Shown here: positions 16,114-24,191 of the stretch, piece after piece
Numbering within the stretch: the first letter of the stretch is position 1
How the letters are laid out: every line of letters starts with the position of its first letter
NCBI GenBank assembly: GCA_964526905.1
Contig: CAZGMN010000004.1
Coordinates: 1-37,461, forward strand
Source of the DNA: CAZGMN01 sp964526905
GTDB taxonomy: Bacteria; Acidobacteriota; Aminicenantia; Aminicenantales; Aminicenantaceae
Length of the DNA stretch: 37,461 nt
Direction of reading: 5' to 3'
Notes under the pieces: generated by a model
What the model was told of the DNA's origin: nothing
Seen by the model: the letters and a program-made list of their open reading frames with translations, nothing else
Databases searched by the model: none
Program-made: the position numbers and the translations under genes

Positions 16114-16182
16114 AAGCATCTTAAGTTCCTTGATAATAACAAAATTGTGGCGAGGGGTCCTGTCACGGAATTTAAGATGCTT
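16114..16182. repeat. long inverted repeat between kdsC and the mutase gene
   Basis: AAGCATCTTAAGTTCC (16114-16129) pairs with GGAATTTAAGATGCTT (16167-16182). Fifteen of 16 positions are Watson-Crick and the other is a G-U wobble; the loop is 37 nt. It is not followed by a T-run, so it is not a typical terminator. It could be a REP-like dispersed element, an RNA stability structure or a protein-binding palindrome. Confidence 0.7.
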
Positions 16183-16235
16183 CCCAAAATCATTTGTGAT
16201 CGGTAGCTGGTTGAATTTCAATTCTGGAGGGAAGA

Positions 16236-17609
16236 GTGAAAATCAAGCCGGAAATATTTAGAGAATACGATATAAGGGGAATCGTCGATAAGGACCTGAA
16301 TCCAGAGACTGTTGAACTGCTGGGCAGGGGGATAGGCACATATTTTCGCCAAAAAAATAGAAAAGAGGTCGCAATTGGAAGAGACTGCCGGTTGAGCTCA
16401 TCCGGCTTCTTTGAGATACTCAGCCAAGGTCTCCAGGCGACAGGCTGCGAAATCGTTGACCTGGGCACCATCCCGACCCCTCTCCTCTACTTTGCTATTT
16501 ATCATAAGAAAAAAGAAGCAGGGGTGATGATCACCGGCTCTCACAATCCACCCCAATATAACGGTTTCAAAATGATGGTGGGAGAGGAAACGCTCTATGG
16601 AAAAGAAATCCAGAAGATTTTTGATATCATCAACAGCAATAATTTCATCGACGAAAAGAGCAGCGTGAGGAGCGCTTATGATGTTATTCCCGAATATCAG
16701 CACTATCTTGTAAAAAATATCCATCTCGAAAGGAAAATGAAGGTTGTTGTTGATGCCGGAAACGGGACAGCAGGGGTCATCGCTTGTCCCATTCTCAAAA
16801 GACTTGGCTGTGAAGTTATCGAGCTCTACTGCGAGATGGACGGCCGTTTTCCCCATCACCACCCTGACCCGACGCTTCCCGAAGCCCTCAAAGACCTTAT
16901 CAACAAAGTCGCCGAAACAAAAGCAGACGCGGGCATTGCCTATGACGGAGACGGAGACAGAATCGGAGTCATCGACGACCAGGGAAACATATTATGGGGT
17001 GACCAGCTCATGGTCTTCTTCTCCCGTGACATCATTTCCTCAAACCCAGGGGCTCAAATCATTTTCGATGTCAAAGCCTCAAAAATCCTTTATGAGGAAG
17101 TCGAAAGGCTGGGCGGCCGGCCAATCATGTGGAGAACAGGCCATTCTCTGATTAAAAAGAAGATCAAGGAAGAAAAGGCACTCTTAGCTGGGGAGATGAG
17201 CGGCCACCTTTTCTTTGCCGACCGCTATTTTGGCTTTGACGACGCCATCTATTCTTCTGCCCGCCTTCTGGAACTCCTCTCCCGGTCTCCGAAAAAACTC
17301 TCCCAAATGCTCGCCGGGCTCCCCAAAACATACCATACTCCTGAAATAAGAGTTTATGCCTCAGACAAAGTGAAGTTCAAAATCGTCGAGGATGTCAAGC
17401 AAGAGCTGGCAAAGAAGCATCCCATCATCGATATCGACGGCGTCAGGGCGATCTTCCCTCAAGGATGGGGGCTTGTCCGGGCATCAAACACTCAGGAGGT
17501 CCTTGTCCTTCGCTTTGAGGGAGACACAGAAGAAGCCCTGAAGGCGATTGAAAGAGAAGTCAAGCAAGCTGTTGAAAACGCAATAAAAAGGCTGAAGCAA
17601 GGAGATTGA
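16236..17609 (+). CDS. phosphomannomutase/phosphoglucomutase
   Basis: The 457-aa alpha-D-phosphohexomutase has all four family loops: the phosphoserine loop TGSHNPPQYNGFKMM (about residue 100), the Mg2+ loop YDGDGDRIGVID (about 235-250), the sugar-binding loop GEMSGHLFF (about 320) and the phosphate loop RASNTQEVLVLRFEGD near the C terminus. The start is a GTG 4 nt after a GGAGGG ribosome binding site. Together with the downstream GDP-mannose pyrophosphorylase it most likely feeds GDP-mannose (mannose-6-P to mannose-1-P), but AlgC-type enzymes also use glucose phosphates. It starts a unit separated from kdsC by a 139-bp gap with an inverted repeat. Confidence 0.92.
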   Translation: MKIKPEIFREYDIRGIVDKDLNPETVELLGRGIGTYFRQKNRKEVAIGRDCRLSSSGFFEILSQGLQATGCEIVDLGTIPTPLLYFAIYHKKKEAGVMITGSHNPPQYNGFKMMVGEETLYGKEIQKIFDIINSNNFIDEKSSVRSAYDVIPEYQHYLVKNIHLERKMKVVVDAGNGTAGVIACPILKRLGCEVIELYCEMDGRFPHHHPDPTLPEALKDLINKVAETKADAGIAYDGDGDRIGVIDDQGNILWGDQLMVFFSRDIISSNPGAQIIFDVKASKILYEEVERLGGRPIMWRTGHSLIKKKIKEEKALLAGEMSGHLFFADRYFGFDDAIYSSARLLELLSRSPKKLSQMLAGLPKTYHTPEIRVYASDKVKFKIVEDVKQELAKKHPIIDIDGVRAIFPQGWGLVRASNTQEVLVLRFEGDTEEALKAIEREVKQAVENAIKRLKQGD

Positions 17610-17610
17610 G

Positions 17611-18687
17611 ATGGACATTCGGGCCGTTATCATCGCCGGAGGAGCCGGCACTCGATTCTGGCCTTTGAGCAGGATGAAAAAGCCCAAGCAGTTCCTGCCT
17701 ATTGTCAGCCGTAAGACAATGATCGAGGAGACGGTCAGCCGCCTTTTGACTCGAATCCCTCCAAAAAATATTTACACCATCGCCAACGCTGAACAGACTC
17801 GAACCATAAAAGCCCTGCTGCCTCGCCTTCCTGCGGAGAATCTTTTGATTGAACCGCAGGGAAAAAACACGGCGCCTTCCTTGATGCTGGCTACGGCAAA
17901 AATCTATCTCCAGAATCCGAAGGCGGTGATTGCAGCCCTGCCCGCCGACCATCTCATAAAAAAGTCCTCTCTCTTCCTCAAAAAGATCGAAGCCGCAGCC
18001 CAAGCAGCGACCAAGGGAGAATATCTTATTACATTCGGCATTCCTCCAAGCTTTCCAGCAACCGGATACGGCTATATCCAATTCTCGCCCAGGAACCCTT
18101 TAAAGACTTTAAACGAGAAATTTTTTTCCGTCCAGAAATTCAAAGAAAAACCAGAGTTAAAGCAGGCCAAAACTTTTTTAAAAAAAGGAAACTATTACTG
18201 GAACTCGGGCATGTTTCTCTGGCAGGCGGATGTTTTCGCCAGAAAGCTCGAAAAGTTTGCTCCTTCTTTCTTTGCCTGCTGGAAAAAAATTGTTGAGGCT
18301 CTCAAAAATAACAACGAGGCCGGGATTGCCGCAATCTTCAAAAATATGCCTTCGATATCCATCGACTATGCCTTGATGGAAAAGGCAGAGGGAATCTTGA
18401 TGGCTGAAGGGAATTTCGGCTGGTCTGATGTCGGAGCCTGGTCTTCTTTAGCAGAGATCTGGCCCAAGGATAAGGATGATAATGCAATAAAAGGTGAAGG
18501 CCTCTCCCTGGAATCCAAGAATTGTCTTGTCTATAATCCGGGCAAATTAACAGCCCTTATCGGAGTCAAGGACCTCATCGTCGTCGAAACTGAAGACGCC
18601 CTGCTCATCTCCCACAAGGGCCAGGACCAGAAGGTCAAGAATATTCTGGAGAAAATAAAACAAAAAGGCAAAACTGAATATCTATAA
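17611..18687 (+). CDS. manC: mannose-1-phosphate guanylyltransferase
   Basis: The 358-aa nucleotidyltransferase makes GDP-mannose from mannose-1-P and GTP. Motifs are VIIAGGAGTRFWPLSR (nucleotide loop), KPKQFL, ALPADHLI, WNSGMFLW, SIDYALMEKAEGILM and FGWSDVGAW. It lacks the C-terminal cupin phosphomannose isomerase domain of bifunctional ManC/AlgA, so isomerisation must come from another gene. The ATG is one base after the mutase stop, with AAGGAG at 17599-17604. GDP-mannose is probably for surface glycans. Confidence 0.93.
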   Translation: MDIRAVIIAGGAGTRFWPLSRMKKPKQFLPIVSRKTMIEETVSRLLTRIPPKNIYTIANAEQTRTIKALLPRLPAENLLIEPQGKNTAPSLMLATAKIYLQNPKAVIAALPADHLIKKSSLFLKKIEAAAQAATKGEYLITFGIPPSFPATGYGYIQFSPRNPLKTLNEKFFSVQKFKEKPELKQAKTFLKKGNYYWNSGMFLWQADVFARKLEKFAPSFFACWKKIVEALKNNNEAGIAAIFKNMPSISIDYALMEKAEGILMAEGNFGWSDVGAWSSLAEIWPKDKDDNAIKGEGLSLESKNCLVYNPGKLTALIGVKDLIVVETEDALLISHKGQDQKVKNILEKIKQKGKTEYL

Positions 18688-18800
18688 TTAAGCAATCCTT
18701 TTCTCATCCTGTTTTAAATTTAGCAACTTTCCCGAATTCATGATTGATAAATCGCAACTTTAGAATTAAGTTTGCTGTTCCACAAAAAAAGAAGAATTGA

Positions 18801-18829
18801 TTGTTGAGTTGGTTATATGATAATAAGAT
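18801..18829 (+). promoter_or_regulatory. putative promoter of the GHKL ATPase gene
   Basis: TTGTTG (18801-18806), 17 nt, TAAGAT (18824-18829). An overlapping alternative is TTGATT (18797-18802), 18 nt, TAATAA. Both put the start of transcription 15-30 nt before the ATG at 18856. The region is A/T-rich, so chance matches are likely. Confidence 0.4.
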
Positions 18830-18855
18830 TAATGCTCTGAACAAAGAGACTTGCC

Positions 18856-20337
18856 ATGGAAGTAAAAGAAAAAAAGGAGCTTGAAGTCACGGTTGACAAG
18901 AGACATGTTGTCTCTCTTGGCGAGCGGCTTTACACAGAAAGCGTAGAACTTCTCAGGGAACTCATCAACAACGCCTACGACGCCGACGCCGCAGAAGTCC
19001 AGGTAGAAATCACGCCTGAAAGAATTGTGGTCAAAGATAACGGCACTGGCATGGACGCTGATGGACTAAAACAGTATTTCATCATCGGTTCGGATGAAAA
19101 AATTCTACACGCGCGCTCGCCTAAGTTTGGAAGAGAAAGAATAGGCCAGTTTGGCATCGGAAAATTTGCCTCCCTGGCAGCAGCCAACTGTTTTGAAGTC
19201 ATAACCCAGCATAAAGATTTTGCCGCCAGGGTTGTCTTTGATAAAAGAGCCTGGGAAGAGGCAAAGGATAGATGGCATCTTCCCTGTGAAATTCTCGTTC
19301 CCGACCTAAAAAGAGGAGACGGAACGACGGTCATCCTCTCTGAGCTCTCGAAGTCCTTTGACCTGGAGGAAGTTGAAAGGAAAATAATCGAGGGAGTGCC
19401 TCTTAGAGCTCCAAATTTTGCCGTCTACCTGAACAAGCGCCGCCTTTCTCCTCGGAGCATCGTCGGCCAGAAAATTCCGATAATGGAAGGGTGCAAGTTT
19501 GGCTTGGTCTCAGGCGAGGTTGTCATCACACCCAGCTCCATGGCTTCTTCTAAGGATTTGGGAATTGAAGTCAAGGTGAAGGGAGTTACTGTCAAAAAAG
19601 ACCTGTTCGGGATGGAGACCTGGGGAAAAGTTGTTGCCAGAATAAAAGGAGAAATCAACGCTGACTTTCTTCCCATGACCAGCGACCGCTCCAACTTTGT
19701 GGTCGATTCTGACGAATACCAAGAGTTTCTTAAAGTCATGAGCAAAGTCGTCGAAATTATAAAGAAGATGCTGGGCAGAGAGGCTGACCGCAGGGAAGAT
19801 AGGCGGGCAGGCTATGCTGTGAAGGAGGCCCTGCAGAGAATCCACAAAGCCTTAGCCCGGAATCCTGACCTCTCTCCCTTTGGCCCTGTGCCTTATGGCG
19901 AAGAAGGAGGTGTAGGTGGCGGAGCAGTGGCTGAAGCTTTGAAGAAGAAAGCCGAGAAGGAAGGCGAGGTCAGGCCGCAGGAGGCAGAAGCTAAACCGAT
20001 TGTAAAACCAAAAATAAAGAGAAAGCGCCATCCTTTAGTGAAGAAAATCACTCCCAATGCCATTGTCCGCAGGATGAAGATGGGCGAGAGCAGCGTCTCT
20101 GTCTGCCTTGATTTTTTCGGCGAATCAGGCCCTGAATGTTTCTCTGAAGGGAATGTTGTTTATATCAATCGTGACCACCCTCTCTTTAGAAGAGAATCCC
20201 GCAGGTCGGTCACTACCACCATGTACATCGCCCGTCTTGTGACTCAGGAAATCTCGATGATGAAAGAAACGAAAAGCCCGCGCGTCGCCTTCAACCGCCA
20301 GAGCAAGCTCCTTAAAGATGCCTTTGCCGAGGAGTAG
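18856..20337 (+). CDS. GHKL (Bergerat-fold) ATPase of unknown function
   Basis: The 493-aa protein has an N-terminal HSP90/MutL/histidine-kinase-type ATP site: N box ELINNAYDADA (about 35-45, with E, N and D in place), G1 box KDNGTGMD (60-67) and G2 lid GRERIGQFGIGKFASL (92-107). A second domain (about 190-310) resembles the transducer region of HSP90/MutL-like proteins. A charged, Pro/Lys-rich linker (about 330-400, with a GEEGGVGGG stretch) leads to a conserved-looking C-terminal segment (SSVSVCLDFFGESGPECFSEGNVVYINRDHPLF). There is no histidine-kinase phosphoacceptor domain, no MutL endonuclease motif and no HSP90 middle/C-terminal layout. Its own promoter and 150-170 bp gaps set it apart from the GDP-mannose genes and the peptidase. 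Function is not known. Confidence 0.8.
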   Translation: MEVKEKKELEVTVDKRHVVSLGERLYTESVELLRELINNAYDADAAEVQVEITPERIVVKDNGTGMDADGLKQYFIIGSDEKILHARSPKFGRERIGQFGIGKFASLAAANCFEVITQHKDFAARVVFDKRAWEEAKDRWHLPCEILVPDLKRGDGTTVILSELSKSFDLEEVERKIIEGVPLRAPNFAVYLNKRRLSPRSIVGQKIPIMEGCKFGLVSGEVVITPSSMASSKDLGIEVKVKGVTVKKDLFGMETWGKVVARIKGEINADFLPMTSDRSNFVVDSDEYQEFLKVMSKVVEIIKKMLGREADRREDRRAGYAVKEALQRIHKALARNPDLSPFGPVPYGEEGGVGGGAVAEALKKKAEKEGEVRPQEAEAKPIVKPKIKRKRHPLVKKITPNAIVRRMKMGESSVSVCLDFFGESGPECFSEGNVVYINRDHPLFRRESRRSVTTTMYIARLVTQEISMMKETKSPRVAFNRQSKLLKDAFAEE

Positions 20338-20417
20338 CTCGAACTCATTTTGAAGCTTTGGAAGAAATCTCCTGCGCCATTTGACTCTTATCTGATGAAG
20401 GACGCAACTCTCCTCAT

Positions 20418-20447
20418 TTGAGAAAAAGTGCAAATTCATGGTATAAG
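20418..20447 (+). promoter_or_regulatory. sigma70-type promoter of the M16 peptidase gene
   Basis: TTGAGA (20418-20423), an 18-nt spacer and TATAAG (20442-20447) precede the gene. The predicted leader is about 35 nt and holds a strong AAGGAGGG ribosome binding site (20475-20482). Confidence 0.6.
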
Positions 20448-20488
20448 CATAAGCAATAAGTTAGTCGAATAGAAAAGGAGGGACGACA

Positions 20489-23326
20489 ATGATCCGCCGC
20501 CTAAGATTCTTTTCAACATTACTTTTAATCATACTTCTCTCAATCTTCTGCCAAGCCGGAGCCCAAGAAAAGCCCGCCGATCAGCCTCTCGTCAAATCGC
20601 TCGACCAGCTTCTTCCCCTTGACCCCACCGTCACCATCGGCAAACTCGAAAACGGCTTTAGCTTCTACATCCGCCAGAACCGCCGGCCGGAGAATCGCGC
20701 AGAGCTTCGCCTGGTTGTCAATGCCGGCTCCATCTTAGAGGATGATGATCAGCTCGGCTTAGCCCACTTCGTGGAGCACATGGCTTTTAACGGCACCGAG
20801 CATTTTGCCAAGCAGGAATTGGTCAAATTCATGGAATCCATCGGCATGAGGTTCGGCCCTGAGCTGAATGCCTTCACCAGTTTCGACGAGACGGTTTACA
20901 TGATTCAAATTCCGACGGATAATCCAAAAGTCATGGAAACGGCCTTCCAAATTCTCGAAGACTGGTCGCATTTGCTCAGCTTTGACCATCAGGAAATCGA
21001 CAAGGAGCGCGGTGTCATCATCGAAGAATGGCGGCTTGGCCGGGGCGCATCTGCCAGGATGCAGGACAAGCAGTTTCCCGTCCTACTCAAAGGCTCCCAC
21101 TATGCAGAGCGCTTGCCGATTGGAAAAAAGGAGACTATCGAAAGCTTCGACTATGAGACGCTAAAGAGATTCTACAAGGATTGGTACCGGCCAGACCTTA
21201 TGGCCGCTATTGCTGTCGGAGATTTTGACAAGGCAACAGTCGAGAAGCTAATCAAGCAGCACTTTAGCAAACTTCCCCCTGCTTCTGCTCTACGTCCGAG
21301 AACTATTTACGAAGTCCCTGACCATGAAGAAACTCTGTTTGCCATCGCCACAGACAAGGAAACCGTAGGCACGGGTGTTGAAGTCTATTACAAACTTCCT
21401 CTTCGTGAGCAGGCCACGATAGGCGCTTTTCGCCAGAAGGTTGTCGAAAGCCTTTACAACAGCATGCTTAACCAGCGATTTAACGAATTGGCCCAGAAAT
21501 CCGACCCTCCTTTTATCAATGCCTTCTCAATCCTTAGGCGCTTACTCAGGTCCAAGGAGTTCTATGTGCTGAGGGCAATGGTTAAAAATGAGGGAATCGA
21601 GCGCGGCATAGAGGCCTTGTTTATCGAGTCAGAAAGAGTTAACCGCTTTGGCTTCACCCCAACAGAGCTCGAGCGGCAAAAACGCGATCTGCTGCGATCT
21701 ATCGAGCGCTCTTATACCGAAAGAGAAAAGAGGGATTCGAACGTCTACGTATCCGAGTATATTAGTAACTTCCTCCGGGGAGAGCCGATTCCTGGAATCG
21801 AACTCGAATTCGAGCTGTACAAGAAATTTTTGCCCGAAATCACCCTGGACGAAGTCAACCAGCTCGGCAAGCAGTGGATAACCAAGCGGAATCGGGTGAT
21901 CGTGGTCAGCGCTCCAGAAAAAGAAGGACTCCAGATTCCCACGGAGGAAAAACTTCTCGCCGTGCTCGCTTCTGCAGCCACAAAAGAGATTACTCCTTAC
22001 ACGGATACAATTACCAACCAGCCCTTGATAGATGAGATTCCACAGCCTGGGAAGGTCATCAAGACCAGGACCCTTGAGAAAATGGGAATCACAGAATGGG
22101 AGCTCTCCAACGGCGTCAGAGTTATCCTTAAGCCAACAGACTTCAAGGAAGATGAGATTGTTTTCCGCGCGCTCAGCCCGGGCGGCTCATCCTTGGCAAG
22201 CGACGAAGATTTCATCGCTGCTGAGACGGCAGCCCAGGTCATATCTTCTGGAGGGTTGGGTAAGTTCAATGCTACAGATTTAAGAAAAGTGCTTTCCGGC
22301 AAGGTCGCTTCAGTAAGGCCGTACATAACCGACCTTGAAGAAGGCCTTTCAGGAAATGCGTCGCCCAAGGATCTGGAAACACTATTCCAGCTCATCTATC
22401 TAAGCTTTGTGACGCCTCGCGCCGATTCAACGATATTCAATGTTTTAACAAGCCAGATGAAGACAATTTATGCCAACCTTAAGGCAAGTCCGGAATGGGC
22501 TTTCATGGAAACTCTTCAGACAACATTAGCTCAAAACCATCTTCGCCAGCGGCCGATGACGGCCGAATCAGTGGATAAAATGAACCTTGAAAAATCATAT
22601 GCCTTCTACAAAGACCGGTTCGCCGACGCCAGCGACTTCACCTTCATCTTCCTCGGCAATCTCAAGCTCGAGGCCATGAAACCCCTGGTACAAAACTATT
22701 TAGGAGCCTTGCCTTCCATCCATCGCAAAGAAAACTGGCGAGATCTCCATATTCGTCCACCCAAAGGTGTCGTCAAAAAGACTGTCCAGAAAGGCATCGA
22801 GCCCAAGAGCCAGACAGCCATAGTCTTCACCGGGCCTTTTGAGTACGACCGCCCCCAGCGCAATGCCATCCGCACGCTGTCGCTTGTGCTTGGAACCAAG
22901 CTTAGGGAAATCCTGCGCGAGGACTTAAGCGGCACTTATGGCGTGACAGTTAATGCCAGCTATGAAAAAATTCCCGATAATGAATACGCCTTTATGATCA
23001 ATTTCGGTTCTGATCCGAAGCGGGTGGAAGAGCTTGTCAAAGTCATATTCCAGGAGATTGAAAAATTAAAGACCAAGGGTCCGACAGAAAAAGAGGTCAA
23101 TGACGCCAGAGAGGCTCTTTATCGGGAATATGAAACCAATAAGAAACAAAACAATTGGCTCCTCGCCCAGATTTATTATAGATATCAACTGAATGAAGAT
23201 CCGTCCGACATCTTAACTTATGAGCAATCACTCAAGCTCCTTAATCCCAAGGTGATTCAGAAAGCAGCCCAGACATATCTCAAAATGAATAACTATGTCC
23301 TTGTTTCTCTTTACCCTGAAAAATAG
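20489..23326 (+). CDS. secreted M16 family zinc peptidase
   Basis: The 945-aa protein starts with a signal peptide (about 1-26: Arg/Lys start, LLLIILLSIF, then QAGAQ). It contains two M16 halves joined by a linker. The first has the inverted zinc motif HFVEH (93-97) and the third ligand Glu about 76 residues later (Glu173 in KERGVIIEEWR). The second half (about 530-945) lacks the motif, as usual for the inactive partner half. The size and layout are those of PqqL-like and other periplasmic single-chain M16 peptidases. It probably degrades peptides in the periplasm. It has its own promoter and a terminator-like pair of hairpins after it, so it is likely monocistronic. Confidence 0.9.
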   Translation: MIRRLRFFSTLLLIILLSIFCQAGAQEKPADQPLVKSLDQLLPLDPTVTIGKLENGFSFYIRQNRRPENRAELRLVVNAGSILEDDDQLGLAHFVEHMAFNGTEHFAKQELVKFMESIGMRFGPELNAFTSFDETVYMIQIPTDNPKVMETAFQILEDWSHLLSFDHQEIDKERGVIIEEWRLGRGASARMQDKQFPVLLKGSHYAERLPIGKKETIESFDYETLKRFYKDWYRPDLMAAIAVGDFDKATVEKLIKQHFSKLPPASALRPRTIYEVPDHEETLFAIATDKETVGTGVEVYYKLPLREQATIGAFRQKVVESLYNSMLNQRFNELAQKSDPPFINAFSILRRLLRSKEFYVLRAMVKNEGIERGIEALFIESERVNRFGFTPTELERQKRDLLRSIERSYTEREKRDSNVYVSEYISNFLRGEPIPGIELEFELYKKFLPEITLDEVNQLGKQWITKRNRVIVVSAPEKEGLQIPTEEKLLAVLASAATKEITPYTDTITNQPLIDEIPQPGKVIKTRTLEKMGITEWELSNGVRVILKPTDFKEDEIVFRALSPGGSSLASDEDFIAAETAAQVISSGGLGKFNATDLRKVLSGKVASVRPYITDLEEGLSGNASPKDLETLFQLIYLSFVTPRADSTIFNVLTSQMKTIYANLKASPEWAFMETLQTTLAQNHLRQRPMTAESVDKMNLEKSYAFYKDRFADASDFTFIFLGNLKLEAMKPLVQNYLGALPSIHRKENWRDLHIRPPKGVVKKTVQKGIEPKSQTAIVFTGPFEYDRPQRNAIRTLSLVLGTKLREILREDLSGTYGVTVNASYEKIPDNEYAFMINFGSDPKRVEELVKVIFQEIEKLKTKGPTEKEVNDAREALYREYETNKKQNNWLLAQIYYRYQLNEDPSDILTYEQSLKLLNPKVIQKAAQTYLKMNNYVLVSLYPEK

Positions 23327-23330
23327 AATT

Positions 23331-23364
23331 AAGAGGTTCTTTTCTGCTTCGTGTAACCTCTTTT
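23331..23364 (+). terminator. terminator-like hairpin after the M16 gene
   Basis: AAGAGGTT (23331-23338) pairs with AACCTCTT (23355-23362) around a 16-nt loop, and the distal arm runs into TTTT (23361-23364). The stem is short and starts 5 nt after the stop codon. Confidence 0.5.
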
Positions 23365-23365
23365 A

Positions 23366-23424
23366 AAGGTCTTATCCGGAATGGCCTCGCTCCCGCTTTA
23401 GCCATCCCGGATAGACCTTGTTTT
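23366..23424 (+). terminator. strong stem-loop with T-run
   Basis: AAGGTCTTATCCGGAATGGC (23366-23385) pairs with 23401-23419. There are 18 base pairs with one bulged T and one A-C mismatch, a 15-nt loop, then GTTTT. This is the better terminator candidate after the peptidase gene. Because it ends only 16 bp before the next ATG, it could also act as a leader structure for the PPC gene. Confidence 0.6.
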
Positions 23425-23435
23425 AGGAGCACAAG

Positions 23436-23855
23436 ATGAAATATAAAAAAATTGAATCAACGTATGTCATCAGGCTGGAGACAGGCGAAAAGGTCATCGA
23501 AAAATTGTTGGGGCTCTGTGAAAAGGAAAAAATAAAGGCAGGATACTTCAACGGCTTAGGCGCCCTGAGCGAAGTTGAGCTGAGGCATTTTAATCTTATG
23601 ACCAAAGAATATTCTTCCAAGAAATTATCCGGCCTGTACGAAATCACATCCCTGCATGGCAATATCTCAGAGATGTCCGGCAAAAGCTATATCCACGCTC
23701 ATATCGTTGTCGGCGACAGCCAGCTCAACTCCTGGAGCGGCCACCTTAACGAAGCAACTGTCAGCGCCACCTGCGAGATTTTTCTGGTTAAGGTGGACGG
23801 AGTGATCACCCGTAAAAAAGACGAAGCAACCGGATTGAACTTGCTCGATATCTAA
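23436..23855 (+). CDS. PPC/DUF296 domain protein
   Basis: The 139-aa protein is a single PPC (plants and prokaryotes conserved, DUF296) domain: YVIRLETGEKVIEKLLGLCEKEKIKAG at the N terminus, then a GLGALSEVELRHFN strand region, then the His cluster YIHAHIVVGD and GHLNEATVSATCEI. Prokaryotic members are trimers, some with a bound metal at the HxH site; their role is mostly unknown, and some are described as DNA-binding by analogy with plant AHL proteins. The ATG has a TAGGAG ribosome binding site just before it. It stands alone between a strong stem-loop and a repeat element. Confidence 0.85.
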   Translation: MKYKKIESTYVIRLETGEKVIEKLLGLCEKEKIKAGYFNGLGALSEVELRHFNLMTKEYSSKKLSGLYEITSLHGNISEMSGKSYIHAHIVVGDSQLNSWSGHLNEATVSATCEIFLVKVDGVITRKKDEATGLNLLDI

Positions 23856-24191
23856 TGCAAACGGATTAAATGTTTTTACATTGTTATTGCGAGCGACCAA
23901 AGGGAGCGTGGCAATCTCAACACCTTAGATGAGATTGCGCAGCCCGTTCCGAGCAGAGCGATAAATCTCCAGCGTTCCTATTAATGACATTTTACTTAAT
24001 GCATTTGTATTAGGATAAACGGGATATTTCCTGTATCATTGCTATGAGTGAATTGAGACAGCATTATTTCTCGCTGAAAAGATACACACGTTTGCCTTAG
24101 TCGCTCGCCATAACAATGTCGCAAAATTTATTGTGTTATATCACTTTTGAGAAGGGCTGGTTTGATCGATAACCAGAGCATTAGCCAATAG
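23856..24191. other. 336-bp non-coding stretch holding a MITE-like repeat
   Basis: No credible ORF is present. Most of the stretch (23878-24119) is the inverted-repeat element described separately. The remaining 72 bp before the radical SAM gene have no clear promoter or Shine-Dalgarno. Confidence 0.7.
23878..24119. repeat. MITE-like element with 20-bp terminal inverted repeats
   Basis: The left end ACATTGTTATTGCGAGCGAC (23878-23897) matches the reverse complement of the right end (24100-24119) at 19 of 20 positions. The left part resembles the ATTGCGAGCGACCAAAGG...GCAATCTC type of dispersed intergenic repeat seen in many bacterial genomes. It also contains a perfect 9-bp hairpin, GCAATCTCA (23911-23919) with TGAGATTGC (23930-23938). 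No ORF is inside and no target duplication is visible. Confidence 0.7.

Noticed and set aside
16105..16206. 33-codon plus-strand ORF through the palindrome after kdsC
   Set aside because: No ribosome binding site; the palindrome explains the sequence better.
15937..16221. Minus-strand 94-codon ORF over the end of kdsC and the palindrome
   Set aside because: It is antisense to kdsC and has no start signal or family likeness.
18776..18783. Half parS sequence TGTTCCAC
   Set aside because: The other half is an A-run; no ParB palindrome is formed.
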